Positions 49,501 to 57,765 of a stretch of DNA of 64,000 bases are shown in pieces. This DNA comes from Galbitalea sp036266835 (GTDB lineage Bacteria; Actinomycetota; Actinomycetes; Actinomycetales; Microbacteriaceae). Location: NCBI GenBank assembly GCA_036266835.1, contig DATAXD010000045.1:26184-90183 (forward strand), written 5' to 3'. Under the pieces are notes generated by a model. That model saw nothing but the letters and a program-made list of their open reading frames with translations, was not told the origin of the DNA and ran no database searches. The position numbers and the translations under genes were made by a program. Within the stretch, counting starts at the first letter, position 1, and the number at the start of each line of letters is the position of its first letter.

Positions 49501-52490
49501 TCCGAGTCGTTGGCGAGCACCTGCACCGACACGGTGACGCCCGGGCGCACTGCGACTTCGTCAAGGGTCGCCACTGGGTTTGGCGCCCCACCCGGCTTCT
49601 TTGCGATACCGATTCGGATGGTGCCGGTCGCCCGCGCGCCCAGCGAGTCGATCACGGCGTAGGTGAAGCTGTCGGTGCCGGTCGAGTAGTCACCCGCCTG
49701 GTAGGTAATCGAATGCGGCCCCACACTCGTCACGACGCCCTTCTGCGGGTTCGTCTCCTGTCCAAGCAGTTGCACCGTGTCGCCGTCCGGGTCGATTCCC
49801 GACAGCGGCACGTCGATTGTCACCGATCCGCCCGCGAGAACGCGAGAGGTGAGAGCGACAGGGACGGGAGGGTTGTTCGACTGCAGGTCGACCTGGCGAA
49901 CCGCGATCTTCACCTGTGCCCGAGCAGTCTGTCCGTCGGGCCCGGCGACGGCGTAGATCGCCGTGTAGTTTCCGGGTCGCTGCGGTGCGAGATAGCGGAG
50001 AACTTCACCCGAGACGAACAGCAGACCGGCGCCGGTCGGGACGTTCTGAGGAAGGGTCGGCACGAGGGTCAGCGCGTCGCCATCCGGATCTACGTCATTG
50101 TCGAGGACCGGGATGTCGACGACGGCCCCGGTGCGGACGGTCACCGAGTCCGGATTTGCGATCGGAGGCTGCAGGCGACTCGGGTTTGGGATCTCGATGA
50201 CCGTGATCGTGCCGAGCGCGGATGCCAGACCATTGGTGATCGTGTAGTTGAACGACACGGGTGCGTCGAGCGGCTTGGTCAGAATGACCTTAACTGTTTG
50301 CTCGGCAAGGACTTCGGTGCTGATCCCGCTGGACTCCGGAACTCCCGAGATGCCGGTGACCAGCAGCACTCCGCCGGACGGATCGATATCTGCATCCGCC
50401 ACATCGATTCGGGCCGAGTTAAGCGGCCGCACGAAGACCGTCTTGGGGATCGTGATCGGTTTGGTGTTGTTGTCGGGTGGCGCGACGACATCAACCCGGA
50501 CCACACCCGTTGCCGACGCGGTTCCGTCGGTCACAACGTAGGTGAGGTAGTGGGTGCCGACGGCGGTGCTCTCGAACTGGAAGGTTCCCGAGTCGTATGT
50601 CGGCGTAATGGTGACCTGTGCCTTGGCCGGTACGTTGTTGAGGCGCAACGGCGCACTGCCTCCCCGCACATGATCCAGCGGCGTGACCGTCAGCGGGGTG
50701 CCTGCCGTGGCGACCTCCATGAACGGATCCGCGATGATGGGCACCTTGCCGGGCGCCTTGACGGTCACGGCGAGCGTGCCCGTCGTCTGGGCCTTGCCAT
50801 CAGAGACGGTGACCGTGACATTCTCGATTCCGGTGCGCGTTCCACCGTCGGAGTACACGAGCGTGCCGCCCGGAGTGAAGGTCACACTGTTGGGAGCCGC
50901 GACGGATGCTGCGGTCACGTACATCGGGTCGCCATCCGGGTCTTCCCAATCCCCGAGAATCTGGGTCGTGACTCGACCGCCGGACACAACCGTCGTCTTG
51001 CTGGTGCGCGCTTGCCTCGGTGGCTGGTTTTCGCCCGGCGTGCGGATCGTGACGGTCACCGTCGCGGATGCGCTCCCGCCGCGTCCGTCGCTGATCGTGT
51101 ACCGGAAGGTGACGACTCCCCGCGCGGTCGCGTCGAGGGTGATCTGGAGCTCCTGGTGATTGTTGATGAGGTCGACTTCGCCGAGCTTCGGATTGATCCC
51201 GCTGTCACTGGTGATGACGATGACGTCGCCGTTCGGGTCGTAGTCGTTCAACAGAACGGGAAGCAGGCTGGTGACGCCAGGGCGGGCTCCGAGGTTGTCA
51301 TCGACCGCGACCGGTGGAACTTCCTGGCGGTCCACTTGCGGCGGGGTGTCCTCGTTCTCCTTCTGCTGTTGCTGCTGCTGGTCCTTGGGTGCGATAAGGG
51401 CGTCCCAGTTGTTGATCAGCTGGCCATCCGACTGAACCGCCCAGGACTTGCCCGATCGCGAGTCGTTGAGCACGACGCGGTTTCCGTTGTACCGCAGCTG
51501 CAGCTTCATTCCTGCGTCGATTCCGGACAGCGGCATCGTCGTCCCCGATCCGGCGTCGCCGGCGCACTGCCGCCACGCCTGCCCGCCGGTCCAGGCGGCA
51601 AACCCGCAGTCGGAAGTCGAGAGCGGCTGCGCCGGTGTTCCGCGTTGCCCCGTCACGAGCGCCGCGGGTGTGCCGCCGCCGAGTGGGAATCCGACCATCC
51701 CGCCAGAGCCGGCGACCAGGAATCGGGTGCCGGATGAGCTGGCCTCCTCGATCGTTGGGCTCGTGCCCGCGACGGTACCGCGCAGGCTGACGCTGGCACC
51801 CGACACGTACACGCGCTTCTTTGTGGCGTCCAGCACTGCCCACTGGCCGGCAACCGAGGTGATAGATATGGTGTCCTTCGTTGGAAGCGTCAGCGTTCCC
51901 ACCGAGGCCGCCGCGGCTGAGTCGTCCGGCTCGATGCGCACGACGTGCTTTGCGCTTGGCGAGTAGACGTACATCACGCCCGCGTCATCCATGCTCGCGA
52001 CGGCCTTTGCGCCGAGGCTCAGGGTCGGGGCGGACTGCGAGTTGAAGTTCGAGATCTGGCTGATCGGAGTGACCCAGAGCTGACCGGTCGCACCGGCGAG
52101 AATGACGACATTCTCCTGCGACAGGAACACCTGCGGCTGGTTGGGCGGAAGCGGGATCGTCTGCGTCACCGTCGACGTTGCGGGATCGACTATCTCGAGC
52201 TTGCTGTCGGAGTTGTCGACCAACATGACGGTCGTGCCATCCTGCAGGACGTTCAGATCCTCGCCGGTCGTGGGCACAACGCTGTTCAGCAGTTTCACGG
52301 CGGTGTTGGCGCGTCCGATCGCCTGCTGGGCACCGTTGGCGACCCATACCGACGAGTCATTGAGGTTCAGCTGCTGCGCTGTGAATCCGGTCGACACGAT
52401 CGCGAACGCGGCCACCAGCGCGGCGACGACGACGCCACCCGCGACGGTGAGGATCAGCGAGCGGGACTTCGAGAACCACTTCCTAAGCAT
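46596..52490 (-). CDS. giant membrane-anchored Ig-like / fibronectin III protein
   Basis: 1964 residues. N-terminal anchor helix (about 13-35) with the bulk outside the cell. Residues about 45-370 look like a beta-propeller (no exact repeats). After a Q6 run and a Pro/Glu linker follow about ten Ig-like/cadherin-like repeats, many with DPDGD calcium-type loops (DNDVDPDGDALTL, GIDPDGDTVQL, EDPDGDPMYV, NDSDPDGSPL). From about residue 1490 there are fibronectin III-like domains. No sortase motif. Probably the long extracellular stalk or adhesin of the cluster; its FN3 part resembles the external part of the kinase encoded just upstream. Confidence 0.88.
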   Translation of the reverse strand: MLRKWFSKSRSLILTVAGGVVVAALVAAFAIVSTGFTAQQLNLNDSSVWVANGAQQAIGRANTAVKLLNSVVPTTGEDLNVLQDGTTVMLVDNSDSKLEIVDPATSTVTQTIPLPPNQPQVFLSQENVVILAGATGQLWVTPISQISNFNSQSAPTLSLGAKAVASMDDAGVMYVYSPSAKHVVRIEPDDSAAAASVGTLTLPTKDTISITSVAGQWAVLDATKKRVYVSGASVSLRGTVAGTSPTIEEASSSGTRFLVAGSGGMVGFPLGGGTPAALVTGQRGTPAQPLSTSDCGFAAWTGGQAWRQCAGDAGSGTTMPLSGIDAGMKLQLRYNGNRVVLNDSRSGKSWAVQSDGQLINNWDALIAPKDQQQQQQKENEDTPPQVDRQEVPPVAVDDNLGARPGVTSLLPVLLNDYDPNGDVIVITSDSGINPKLGEVDLINNHQELQITLDATARGVVTFRYTISDGRGGSASATVTVTIRTPGENQPPRQARTSKTTVVSGGRVTTQILGDWEDPDGDPMYVTAASVAAPNSVTFTPGGTLVYSDGGTRTGIENVTVTVSDGKAQTTGTLAVTVKAPGKVPIIADPFMEVATAGTPLTVTPLDHVRGGSAPLRLNNVPAKAQVTITPTYDSGTFQFESTAVGTHYLTYVVTDGTASATGVVRVDVVAPPDNNTKPITIPKTVFVRPLNSARIDVADADIDPSGGVLLVTGISGVPESSGISTEVLAEQTVKVILTKPLDAPVSFNYTITNGLASALGTITVIEIPNPSRLQPPIANPDSVTVRTGAVVDIPVLDNDVDPDGDALTLVPTLPQNVPTGAGLLFVSGEVLRYLAPQRPGNYTAIYAVAGPDGQTARAQVKIAVRQVDLQSNNPPVPVALTSRVLAGGSVTIDVPLSGIDPDGDTVQLLGQETNPQKGVVTSVGPHSITYQAGDYSTGTDSFTYAVIDSLGARATGTIRIGIAKKPGGAPNPVATLDEVAVRPGVTVSVQVLANDSDPDGSPLHVVSAKPNDHVTKARVVGNIVEVTPPATPGVYGVIYTIANDTGGQSSAFIRVTVDPKAPLAVPVANDTVLTLNDILDRSVVNVNVLANVFFADGPSTSLDLSVYPGYTNVAQVTAAKHILVTVTPHSQIIPFKIANPDDPSVFSYAFIWVPGTDDALPQLDRTAPPLTVVSGSKLVIPLNQYVIAAQGKKVQLTDTSSVTATHSDGSSLVVDNQTLQFTSATQYFGPASISFQVTDGTSATDPNGRTAILVLPIKVLPKTNQPPVFVGGVIDFEPGSSVDVNLVKLTNYPYQSDLGELVYNLEAPLPSGFTTSLTGQHLTIDANDSTAEGTTASLTVGVRDSSSVGTSGTIQLVVVPSTKPLAQPAPDSAIVQRGQTTTIDVLANDNATNPFPGTPLRVIGIRGLDGGSLPAGVSVTPSSDDSVLQVSVGASAAPSSVSLQYEVADATNDPSRYVWGDVTISIEDRPDPVTNVYVTSFADRELTVQWNPGSSNNSAITGYIVIMSDPTSGNVISSIPCAGSICDVTTPGNGPGNSVHLAVEAKNGIGLSDPANDPTTIWSDVIPGPPTNLNATPLDHGLDITWSAPVSNGGSAVTSYVISVDGTSPVTVDGSTFEAKVTDAGGIANGSAVNYSVSAHNSAFAALTSWNSESGVGFPAGPPLYIVGSPPTATTVGDDGTTVSLSWGGAFNNNGASITDYRAAAFPAGNTAPTCSDSSGNDVGTATSTTFGGLTPNSPYDFIVIATNAMGCTASDIVALTPHATPGTVTGVNATGPIANGTNLWDFRLDSVATDTGVATNQFEYRLSGGSVDGSTYGPLAYSSFIETSNNSQYGNDISIQVKACEQYDSDSTLCSDNWSSPFELGVPVDNSDLPGLSFSHDPFNLLGPAVNGTWTWSSGLPMDSYDTISYNCGDGWQTLDPDNPGSCTTTETSDISQDFPPLRIAIGVNGQHFVRTYDWSDYD

Positions 52491-52499
52491 TGAAGCGCC

Positions 52500-53912
52500 T
52501 CACCCCCCGACATCCACACACTTCTGGGCGCTCGGCGTGCCGAGTTTGCCTTCGCGATTCACCGTCACGGTGATGCACACGTGTTCGCCGGCGCTCGCGT
52601 CGACCACGAAGGAGGTTGCCAACTGGACGCTCGTCTGGCTGTCGCTGGTCGAGATCTGATACTCGTCCTGCGCGGCCAGTCCGGGGTTCTGCCAGGTGAA
52701 CTTCACCGTCTTGCCCTGCACGGACGCGTTGATGTTGGAGACGGTCGGGATCGAGCCATTGGCATTGATGATCAACACCGTCGCGGTGATCCCGAGCGCG
52801 AGTGCCAGGGCAACCACGGCGACCAGTCCCCAAATCACAGCCCGCGCCCTGGCGGTGCGAACTGGCCGTACAGTCGCGGAACGCGCGCCGCCGGTTTCAC
52901 GCACCACGGTTCCGACCGAGTTGTACTGGCCATCCATCCGTCGCCGTCGGCGGCGCGCCTGCCCCGCGGGAACCAGCGCGCCCGCGACTCCGCGGATGCG
53001 TGTCTTGTCTTCGAGGTCAGAGACCGTCGCGAGGGCCCAGTCGTCCATCGCGACCTCGATCGGCGTCTGCGGAACGCCCAGTTCTGTCTCGATCGACTGG
53101 AACGAACGGACGAGCTCAAGCACCGTAGCCGGACGGTTCTTGGGGTTGCGCGACATGGCCGACGCGAGCAGTCTCTCAAGGCTCGCCGGAACATCCGCCC
53201 GGGCGATCGGCTGCGGCTTCGCACGATTGATGCGCGAGATGAGATCGGTCGATTTGTTCGAATCGCCAGGAACTTCGAATGGCGAGCGCCCGGCGAGCAG
53301 GGAATATACGGTCGCCGCCAGCGACCACACTTCGGACTCCACGGATCCCGGCGTCTCATCCATCAGGACCTCCGGTGCCGACCACGGAATCGACATCCCG
53401 ACCGTCTCCTGGTCCTGCGATTCGGCGACCGTTGCCGCGATACCGAAATCGGCGAGAACCGGATGGCCGTAAGCCGTCGTGAGAATGTTGCTCGGTTTGA
53501 TGTCGCGGTGCAGAACGCCGGCCCGATGGGCTGTCTCGATGGCACTGCCGATCTTGACCCCGATGCGAAGAACTTCGGGTACCGGGATGCGCTCGGAGCG
53601 ATACCGTGCGCTCAGTGCGGAGGAGCAGAGCTCCATGACGAGATAGGGCCGCCCATCGCCGGAGACGCTCGCCTCATACACGGTAAGGATCGACGGATGC
53701 GAAGACAGCTGGGCCATGAGGTTGGCCTCGGCCTGGAACATCTGCCGCACCTGGTCGTTGACGACCTCCGAGAGCATGACTTTTACCGCAACCTGACGCC
53801 GCGGCATATTCTGCTCGTACAGGAACACGTCGGCAAAACCACCCGAGCCCAGGACGTGAACGTGCGAGAAACCGGGTAGCACAGGCGGTTGCGAAGGCAA
53901 TCGGCGCGCCAC
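52500..53912 (-). CDS. transmembrane Ser/Thr protein kinase
   Basis: 470 residues. Kinase domain 15-280: LGSGGFADVF loop, Lys44, HRDIKPSN (Asp137), DFG (155-157), SAPEV. Arg-rich juxtamembrane region, one membrane helix (about 358-383), then an ~85-residue extracellular fibronectin-III-like domain (FTWQNPGLAAQDEYQIS) with two cysteines, instead of PASTA repeats. The domain suggests recognition of another surface protein rather than peptidoglycan. Next to a PP2C phosphatase and FHA proteins, so it should provide the phosphothreonines they read. Confidence 0.93.
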   Translation of the reverse strand: MARRLPSQPPVLPGFSHVHVLGSGGFADVFLYEQNMPRRQVAVKVMLSEVVNDQVRQMFQAEANLMAQLSSHPSILTVYEASVSGDGRPYLVMELCSSALSARYRSERIPVPEVLRIGVKIGSAIETAHRAGVLHRDIKPSNILTTAYGHPVLADFGIAATVAESQDQETVGMSIPWSAPEVLMDETPGSVESEVWSLAATVYSLLAGRSPFEVPGDSNKSTDLISRINRAKPQPIARADVPASLERLLASAMSRNPKNRPATVLELVRSFQSIETELGVPQTPIEVAMDDWALATVSDLEDKTRIRGVAGALVPAGQARRRRRRMDGQYNSVGTVVRETGGARSATVRPVRTARARAVIWGLVAVVALALALGITATVLIINANGSIPTVSNINASVQGKTVKFTWQNPGLAAQDEYQISTSDSQTSVQLATSFVVDASAGEHVCITVTVNREGKLGTPSAQKCVDVGG

Positions 53913-53966
53913 AGTACCCCCTCGCGGATCGACGGACTTGTCAATTGTAGGTGGCTAAACCTGCCG

Positions 53967-54803
53967 TTAGACCGACCTTCCCCCAGAACGGGGGGCTGTC
54001 GAATTGAACTCGAATTCTGTCGGGGCGGTGTCGACGTCGAGCACGATCGTGGTCACGTTGTCGCGTCCACCCGCGGCAAGTGCGGCGTCGACGAGGGCGT
54101 GGGCGGTGTCCCGCGCGGAGCGCCCGGCACCCAGGATCGTCTGCAGTTGTTCGTCGTTCACCTCCTTGGTCAGGCCATCCGAGCAGATCATGAGGCGGAA
54201 ACCCGGACGCAACGGGAGCATCCAGTAGTCGGCGGTCGGCGGCATATTGAACCCGACCGCGCGGGTAATGACATTGCTGTCGGGATGATGCTCGGCCTGG
54301 TTGCGGTCGATGAGACCCGAATCGACCATTTCCTGGACAACCGAGTGATCCACTGTCACCTGGCGAAGCTCGTCTCGCTCGTACTGGTAAACGCGCGAAT
54401 CGCCGATGTTGAAAACGGCAAAATACGGCTCGCCGCCTTGCAGTGTAAGGACCACGCCCGTGACGGTGGTGCCAACCCCGAGTTCGCTGCCCTCGCCGAC
54501 AACCTCGATGTCGCTGGTCGCCTTCTCAAGCGCCCGGTCGATCGCGCCGGTAGTGGCGAAGCCGTCGGTGATCACTTCCGCGAGACGTGTGACAACCGCT
54601 GCGCTCGCGAGGTCGCCCGCCGTATGGCCGCCCATGCCATCCGCAACGGCGAAGATGGGCGACTGCGCGACGTAGCTGTCCTCGTTCGCGGCACGGCGGT
54701 GGCCCTGGTCGGTCGCCGCCGCCCAGGTGAGCCGGATGACCGCTTCCGGCCGATCGGGCAGGGCAAGCTGGTAGCTCGCGGTGCTGCCACCGATTTCGGT
54801 CAC
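53967..54803 (-). CDS. PP2C-family protein phosphatase
   Basis: 278 residues. Metal-binding aspartates in motifs RRAANEDSYV, ADGMGGHTAGDLAS, FNIGDSRVYQYERDEL, ICSDGLTKEVND and GGRDNVTTIVLDVD; this is a complete catalytic domain. Lacks a membrane helix, so cytosolic. Expected to reverse phosphorylation by the kinase encoded next in the operon. Eight bases separate it from the FHA gene upstream. Confidence 0.94.
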   Translation of the reverse strand: MTEIGGSTASYQLALPDRPEAVIRLTWAAATDQGHRRAANEDSYVAQSPIFAVADGMGGHTAGDLASAAVVTRLAEVITDGFATTGAIDRALEKATSDIEVVGEGSELGVGTTVTGVVLTLQGGEPYFAVFNIGDSRVYQYERDELRQVTVDHSVVQEMVDSGLIDRNQAEHHPDSNVITRAVGFNMPPTADYWMLPLRPGFRLMICSDGLTKEVNDEQLQTILGAGRSARDTAHALVDAALAAGGRDNVTTIVLDVDTAPTEFEFNSTAPRSGGRSV

Positions 54804-54811
54804 TGCGATCC

Positions 54812-55468
54812 TTACGACTCGGGGCTCGATGCATCCGGCTTCGGGCGCGTCTCCAGCGGCAGAATTTCTATGACGTTGCCGTCACCAATATCCACCAGAG
54901 TGCCCGGAGTTGCGACGACCGACTCACCCTGCCGCAGCTTTCGTGGTTCACCGCGGGGCGGAAACACGATCGATCCGTTGGTCGAGCGCATGTCGGTAAG
55001 GACAACGGATGCGCCAAGCTGGCGCACCTCGATGTGCGTACTCGAAACTTCCTGCCGCGGCGACGGCACTCGCACGAGTCGCGGCATCTGGCCATAGATG
55101 ATCCGCGGACTGCTCGGGCGACGACCGACATAGGACACCGCATCCAGCCAGACGACGGTGCGGCCGATGCGGAACCGATAGAACTGCTGGGTCGCCTCGG
55201 TCGCCGAGTCGAATTCGCTCGGGGTGAACGGCCGGGTCGACACATCCTCCATCGGCGGTTCCGCCTGTGCCGTCAGCTCAATGCCGGACGGCTCCTCGAG
55301 CCGCGGCCGACGGACCGGCTCGACAAGTGGAGGGGGTGAGGAGACCGAAACTCCGTGGTCGGGGACGTTCGTGTCCTCGAGGTCCTCGATCGGCGGAATG
55401 ATCGGGCGCACCATCGAGCGCCGAGGCACCGTGATGGTTTCGTCGAGATCGCTGTCGAGATCGTCCAC
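54812..55468 (-). CDS. FHA domain protein
   Basis: 218 residues from GTG at 55468 (another GTG at 55507 would add 13 residues). The N-terminal half is an acidic, Thr- and Pro-rich linker with DETITVPRRS, a plausible kinase target. The C-terminal FHA fold has IGRTVVW, SYVGRRPSSPRI, VSSTHIEVRQLG and DMRSTNGSIVF, with the phosphothreonine-binding Arg, Ser and Asn present. First gene of the kinase/phosphatase/MoxR/FtsK cluster. Confidence 0.88.
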   Translation of the reverse strand: MDDLDSDLDETITVPRRSMVRPIIPPIEDLEDTNVPDHGVSVSSPPPLVEPVRRPRLEEPSGIELTAQAEPPMEDVSTRPFTPSEFDSATEATQQFYRFRIGRTVVWLDAVSYVGRRPSSPRIIYGQMPRLVRVPSPRQEVSSTHIEVRQLGASVVLTDMRSTNGSIVFPPRGEPRKLRQGESVVATPGTLVDIGDGNVIEILPLETRPKPDASSPES

Positions 55469-55533
55469 ATTCCCGATTATCCGCCGTACTGGCCCGCCAC
55501 GCCGCACTTTGTCGAGCGTGCGCCCCGTGTATC

Positions 55534-55657
55534 GACCTCTCCTTATTCAGGAGGTTGTGGTGTCAACCTGCCGGATACCGGTCACTTTGGTGGTCACCAG
55601 TCCGTCTCAGTCACACCGTCTCCTGAGTTAGGAGTGCAGCCTCCTGAAAAAGGAGAG
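55534..55657. repeat. dispersed intergenic repeat C, copy 2
   Basis: About 120 bases between the FHA gene and the aldehyde dehydrogenase gene. Inverted ends CTCTCCTTATTCAGGAGG (left) and CCTCCTGAAAAAGGAGAG (right), 17 of 18 complementary. The interior shares GTCAC, GTCACACCG and CTCCTGA blocks with copy 1 at 17407-17523, but the middle differs. Lies just past the end of the aldehyde dehydrogenase gene (minus strand), so it could end that transcript and precede the FHA cluster promoter. Confidence 0.82.
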
Positions 55658-55670
55658 CAACGGGGTGGCG

Positions 55671-57104
55671 TCAGCCGATGTAACTCATCACGTGCTTGAT
55701 ACGGGTGTAGTCATCGAAACCGTAGGCGGAGAGGTCTTTTCCGTAGCCGGAGTGCTTGAAGCCTCCGTGCGGCATCTCGGCAACGAGCGGGATGTGGGTG
55801 TTGATCCAGACGCAGCCAAAGTCGAGGTTCTTCGCGAAACGCATCGCACGCGCGTGGTCCTTCGTCCACACACTGGAGGCCAGCCCGTACTGAACACCGT
55901 TCGCCCACTCAAGCGCCTGCTTTTCGTCGGTGAACTTCTGGACAGTGATGACCGGCCCGAAGATCTCGTTCTGGATCGCATCATCCGTCTGCTTGAGACC
56001 CGAAACCACGGTTGCCTCGTAGAAGTAGCCCTTCGCGCCCTGACGGTGGCCGCCGAGCTCAACCGTCGCATTCGTCGGAAGCGCCTCGATGATGCCGCTC
56101 ACCCGCTCGAGCTGGTTCGCGTTGTTGACCGGTCCGAACAGGATGTCGTCGCGATCCGGCGCACCCGTCTTCGCGTTCAGCTTCGCCCACTTCACCATCT
56201 CAGCCACAAATTCGTCGTGCACGTTCGCGTGCACGAGAACACGCGTCGCAGCGGTGCAATCCTGGCCGGCGTTGAAGTATCCGGCCGTTCCGATCCCCGC
56301 GATGGCGGCTTCGATATCGGCGTCATCGAACACGATGACCGGCGCCTTTCCGCCAAGCTCCAGATGCACCCGCTTGAGGTCGGATGCGGCGGCCTTCGCG
56401 ACCTCCATGCCTGCCCGCACGGATCCGGTGATCGAAACCATCTGCGGGATCTTGTGGTCGATCATTGCCGCGCCCGTCGTGCGGTCGCCGGTGATGACGT
56501 TCAGCACGCCCTTCGGCAGGAACTCCGCGCAGATCTCGGCCAGAAGCAGCGTTGACGACGGTGTCGTGTCGCTCGGCTTCAGCACCGTCGTGTTGCCGGC
56601 GGCAATTGCCGGCGCGACCTTCCACACGGCCATGTTCAACGGATAGTTCCACGGCGTGACCTGCCCGATCACGCCGATCGGCTCGCGCCGGATCATCGAG
56701 GTGTGGTCCTTCATGTACTCGCCGGATGCCTTGCCGTCGAGGTTGCGGGCAGCTCCCGCGAAGAAGCGGATCTGGTCGACGGACACCATGATCTCGTCGT
56801 CGACCAGGCTTGCTCGCGGCTTGCCGGTGTCCTTGGATTCGAGATCGGCGAAGTCGTCGGCGCGAGCCTCCATCACATCCGCAATCCGGAACAGGGCGAG
56901 CTGTCGCTCTGCCGGCGTGGTTTCACCCCATACCTCGAACGCGACGGCCGCCGCGCGGAATGCCGTGTCGACATCCTTCCTGGAGGAGACCGGCGATGTG
57001 CCGTAGGCGACCTCCGTCGCGGGGTCCAGAAGCTCGAACGTGTCGTCGGCCGTTGCCGACACGTATTCGCCGTTGATGAAGTTCCGAATGGGGGCTGTGC
57101 TCAT
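55671..57104 (-). CDS. gamma-aminobutyraldehyde dehydrogenase-like
   Basis: 477 residues. NAD-dependent oxidation of 4-aminobutyraldehyde to GABA in putrescine degradation is the best reading. Catalytic motifs: VTPWNYPLNMAVWK, KPSDTTPSSTLLLAE, SITGSVRAGMEVA, HLELGGKAPVIVFDD (Glu), NAGQDCTAATRV (Cys), NEIFGPVITVQKF. The GQDCTAATR sequence is characteristic of the PatD/ABALDH subfamily. Divergent from an Lrp regulator and the aminotransferase that would make its substrate. Confidence 0.88.
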   Translation of the reverse strand: MSTAPIRNFINGEYVSATADDTFELLDPATEVAYGTSPVSSRKDVDTAFRAAAVAFEVWGETTPAERQLALFRIADVMEARADDFADLESKDTGKPRASLVDDEIMVSVDQIRFFAGAARNLDGKASGEYMKDHTSMIRREPIGVIGQVTPWNYPLNMAVWKVAPAIAAGNTTVLKPSDTTPSSTLLLAEICAEFLPKGVLNVITGDRTTGAAMIDHKIPQMVSITGSVRAGMEVAKAAASDLKRVHLELGGKAPVIVFDDADIEAAIAGIGTAGYFNAGQDCTAATRVLVHANVHDEFVAEMVKWAKLNAKTGAPDRDDILFGPVNNANQLERVSGIIEALPTNATVELGGHRQGAKGYFYEATVVSGLKQTDDAIQNEIFGPVITVQKFTDEKQALEWANGVQYGLASSVWTKDHARAMRFAKNLDFGCVWINTHIPLVAEMPHGGFKHSGYGKDLSAYGFDDYTRIKHVMSYIG

Positions 57105-57228
57105 ACGAACAACCCTACTGAGATCGACCTTGGTGCTCTAGGCCTGAAGCTGCGGATTTCCGCCGTATTTAGCTGTCAATGATGCGGATTCGCTTGTAGA
57201 GCGGCTCGCACGCTGACAGAATCGGATC
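57105..57228. promoter_or_regulatory. divergent promoter region of the putrescine genes
   Basis: 124 bases between the dehydrogenase (minus) and the Lrp gene (plus). More A/T-rich than its surroundings near 57155-57200, with a small GCGGA-TT-TCCGC inverted repeat. Likely contains both promoters and sites for the Lrp-type regulator, but I see no site clear enough to name. Confidence 0.4.
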
Positions 57229-57726
57229 ATGAGCGCGCAAAATCGTCCGACACCCGGCAGGTCGGGTTCGACCAGGGGCGTGCAGCTCGACGACGTCTCG
57301 AAAGCCATCATCGAGCAGTTGCAAAGCGACGGGCGGCGTTCCTACGCCGAAATCGGAAAAGCCGTCGGCCTGAGTGAGGCCGCCGTGCGCCAGCGCGTAC
57401 AGAAGCTCACCGATTCCGGCGTAATGCAGGTCGTCGCGGTGACCGACCCCATGCAGCTCGGCTTTTACCGTCAGGCGATGATCGGCCTCCGGGTTTCGGG
57501 CGACACGACCGTGGTCGCGGATGAGCTGGCACAGCTCTCTGCCGTCGATTACGTGGTCCTGACCGCAGGCAGCTTCGACATCCTCGCCGAAATCGTGTGC
57601 GAGAACGACGACGACCTGATCGAACTTCTCAACAGGCGCATCCGCGCAATTCCTGGCGTGCTGTCCACCGAGACGTTCGTTTACCTCAAGCTGCAAAAGC
57701 AGTTCTACAACTGGGGCACGCGCTAA
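57229..57726 (+). CDS. Lrp/AsnC family regulator
   Basis: 165 residues. N-terminal winged helix (LDDVSKAIIEQLQSDGRRSYAEIGKAVGLSEAAVRQRVQKLTDSGVMQVVAV) and C-terminal RAM/ACT-like ligand domain (VDYVVLTAGSFDILAEIVCENDDDLIELLNRRI). It forms octamers and senses amino acids or amines. Located at the head of the putrescine/GABA genes, it likely controls both directions. Confidence 0.92.
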   Translation: MSAQNRPTPGRSGSTRGVQLDDVSKAIIEQLQSDGRRSYAEIGKAVGLSEAAVRQRVQKLTDSGVMQVVAVTDPMQLGFYRQAMIGLRVSGDTTVVADELAQLSAVDYVVLTAGSFDILAEIVCENDDDLIELLNRRIRAIPGVLSTETFVYLKLQKQFYNWGTR

Positions 57727-57765
57727 ACCCGAAGAGCACCACACAAGCAGGCAAGAAGGAACACG

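Noticed and set aside
48873..51737. 954-residue plus-strand open frame within the giant Ig-like gene
   Set aside because: Shadow of the minus-strand gene; Arg/Asp/His-rich composition without a domain.
46596..52490. Large protein as a secreted RTX toxin
   Set aside because: DPDGD loops are not GGxGxD nonapeptides and there is no type I secretion signal or toxin domain; it is anchored by an N-terminal helix.
52500..54803. PknA/PknB-type cell division kinase locus
   Set aside because: No PASTA domains, rodA or pbpA; the kinase has an FN3-like outer domain and a different neighbourhood.
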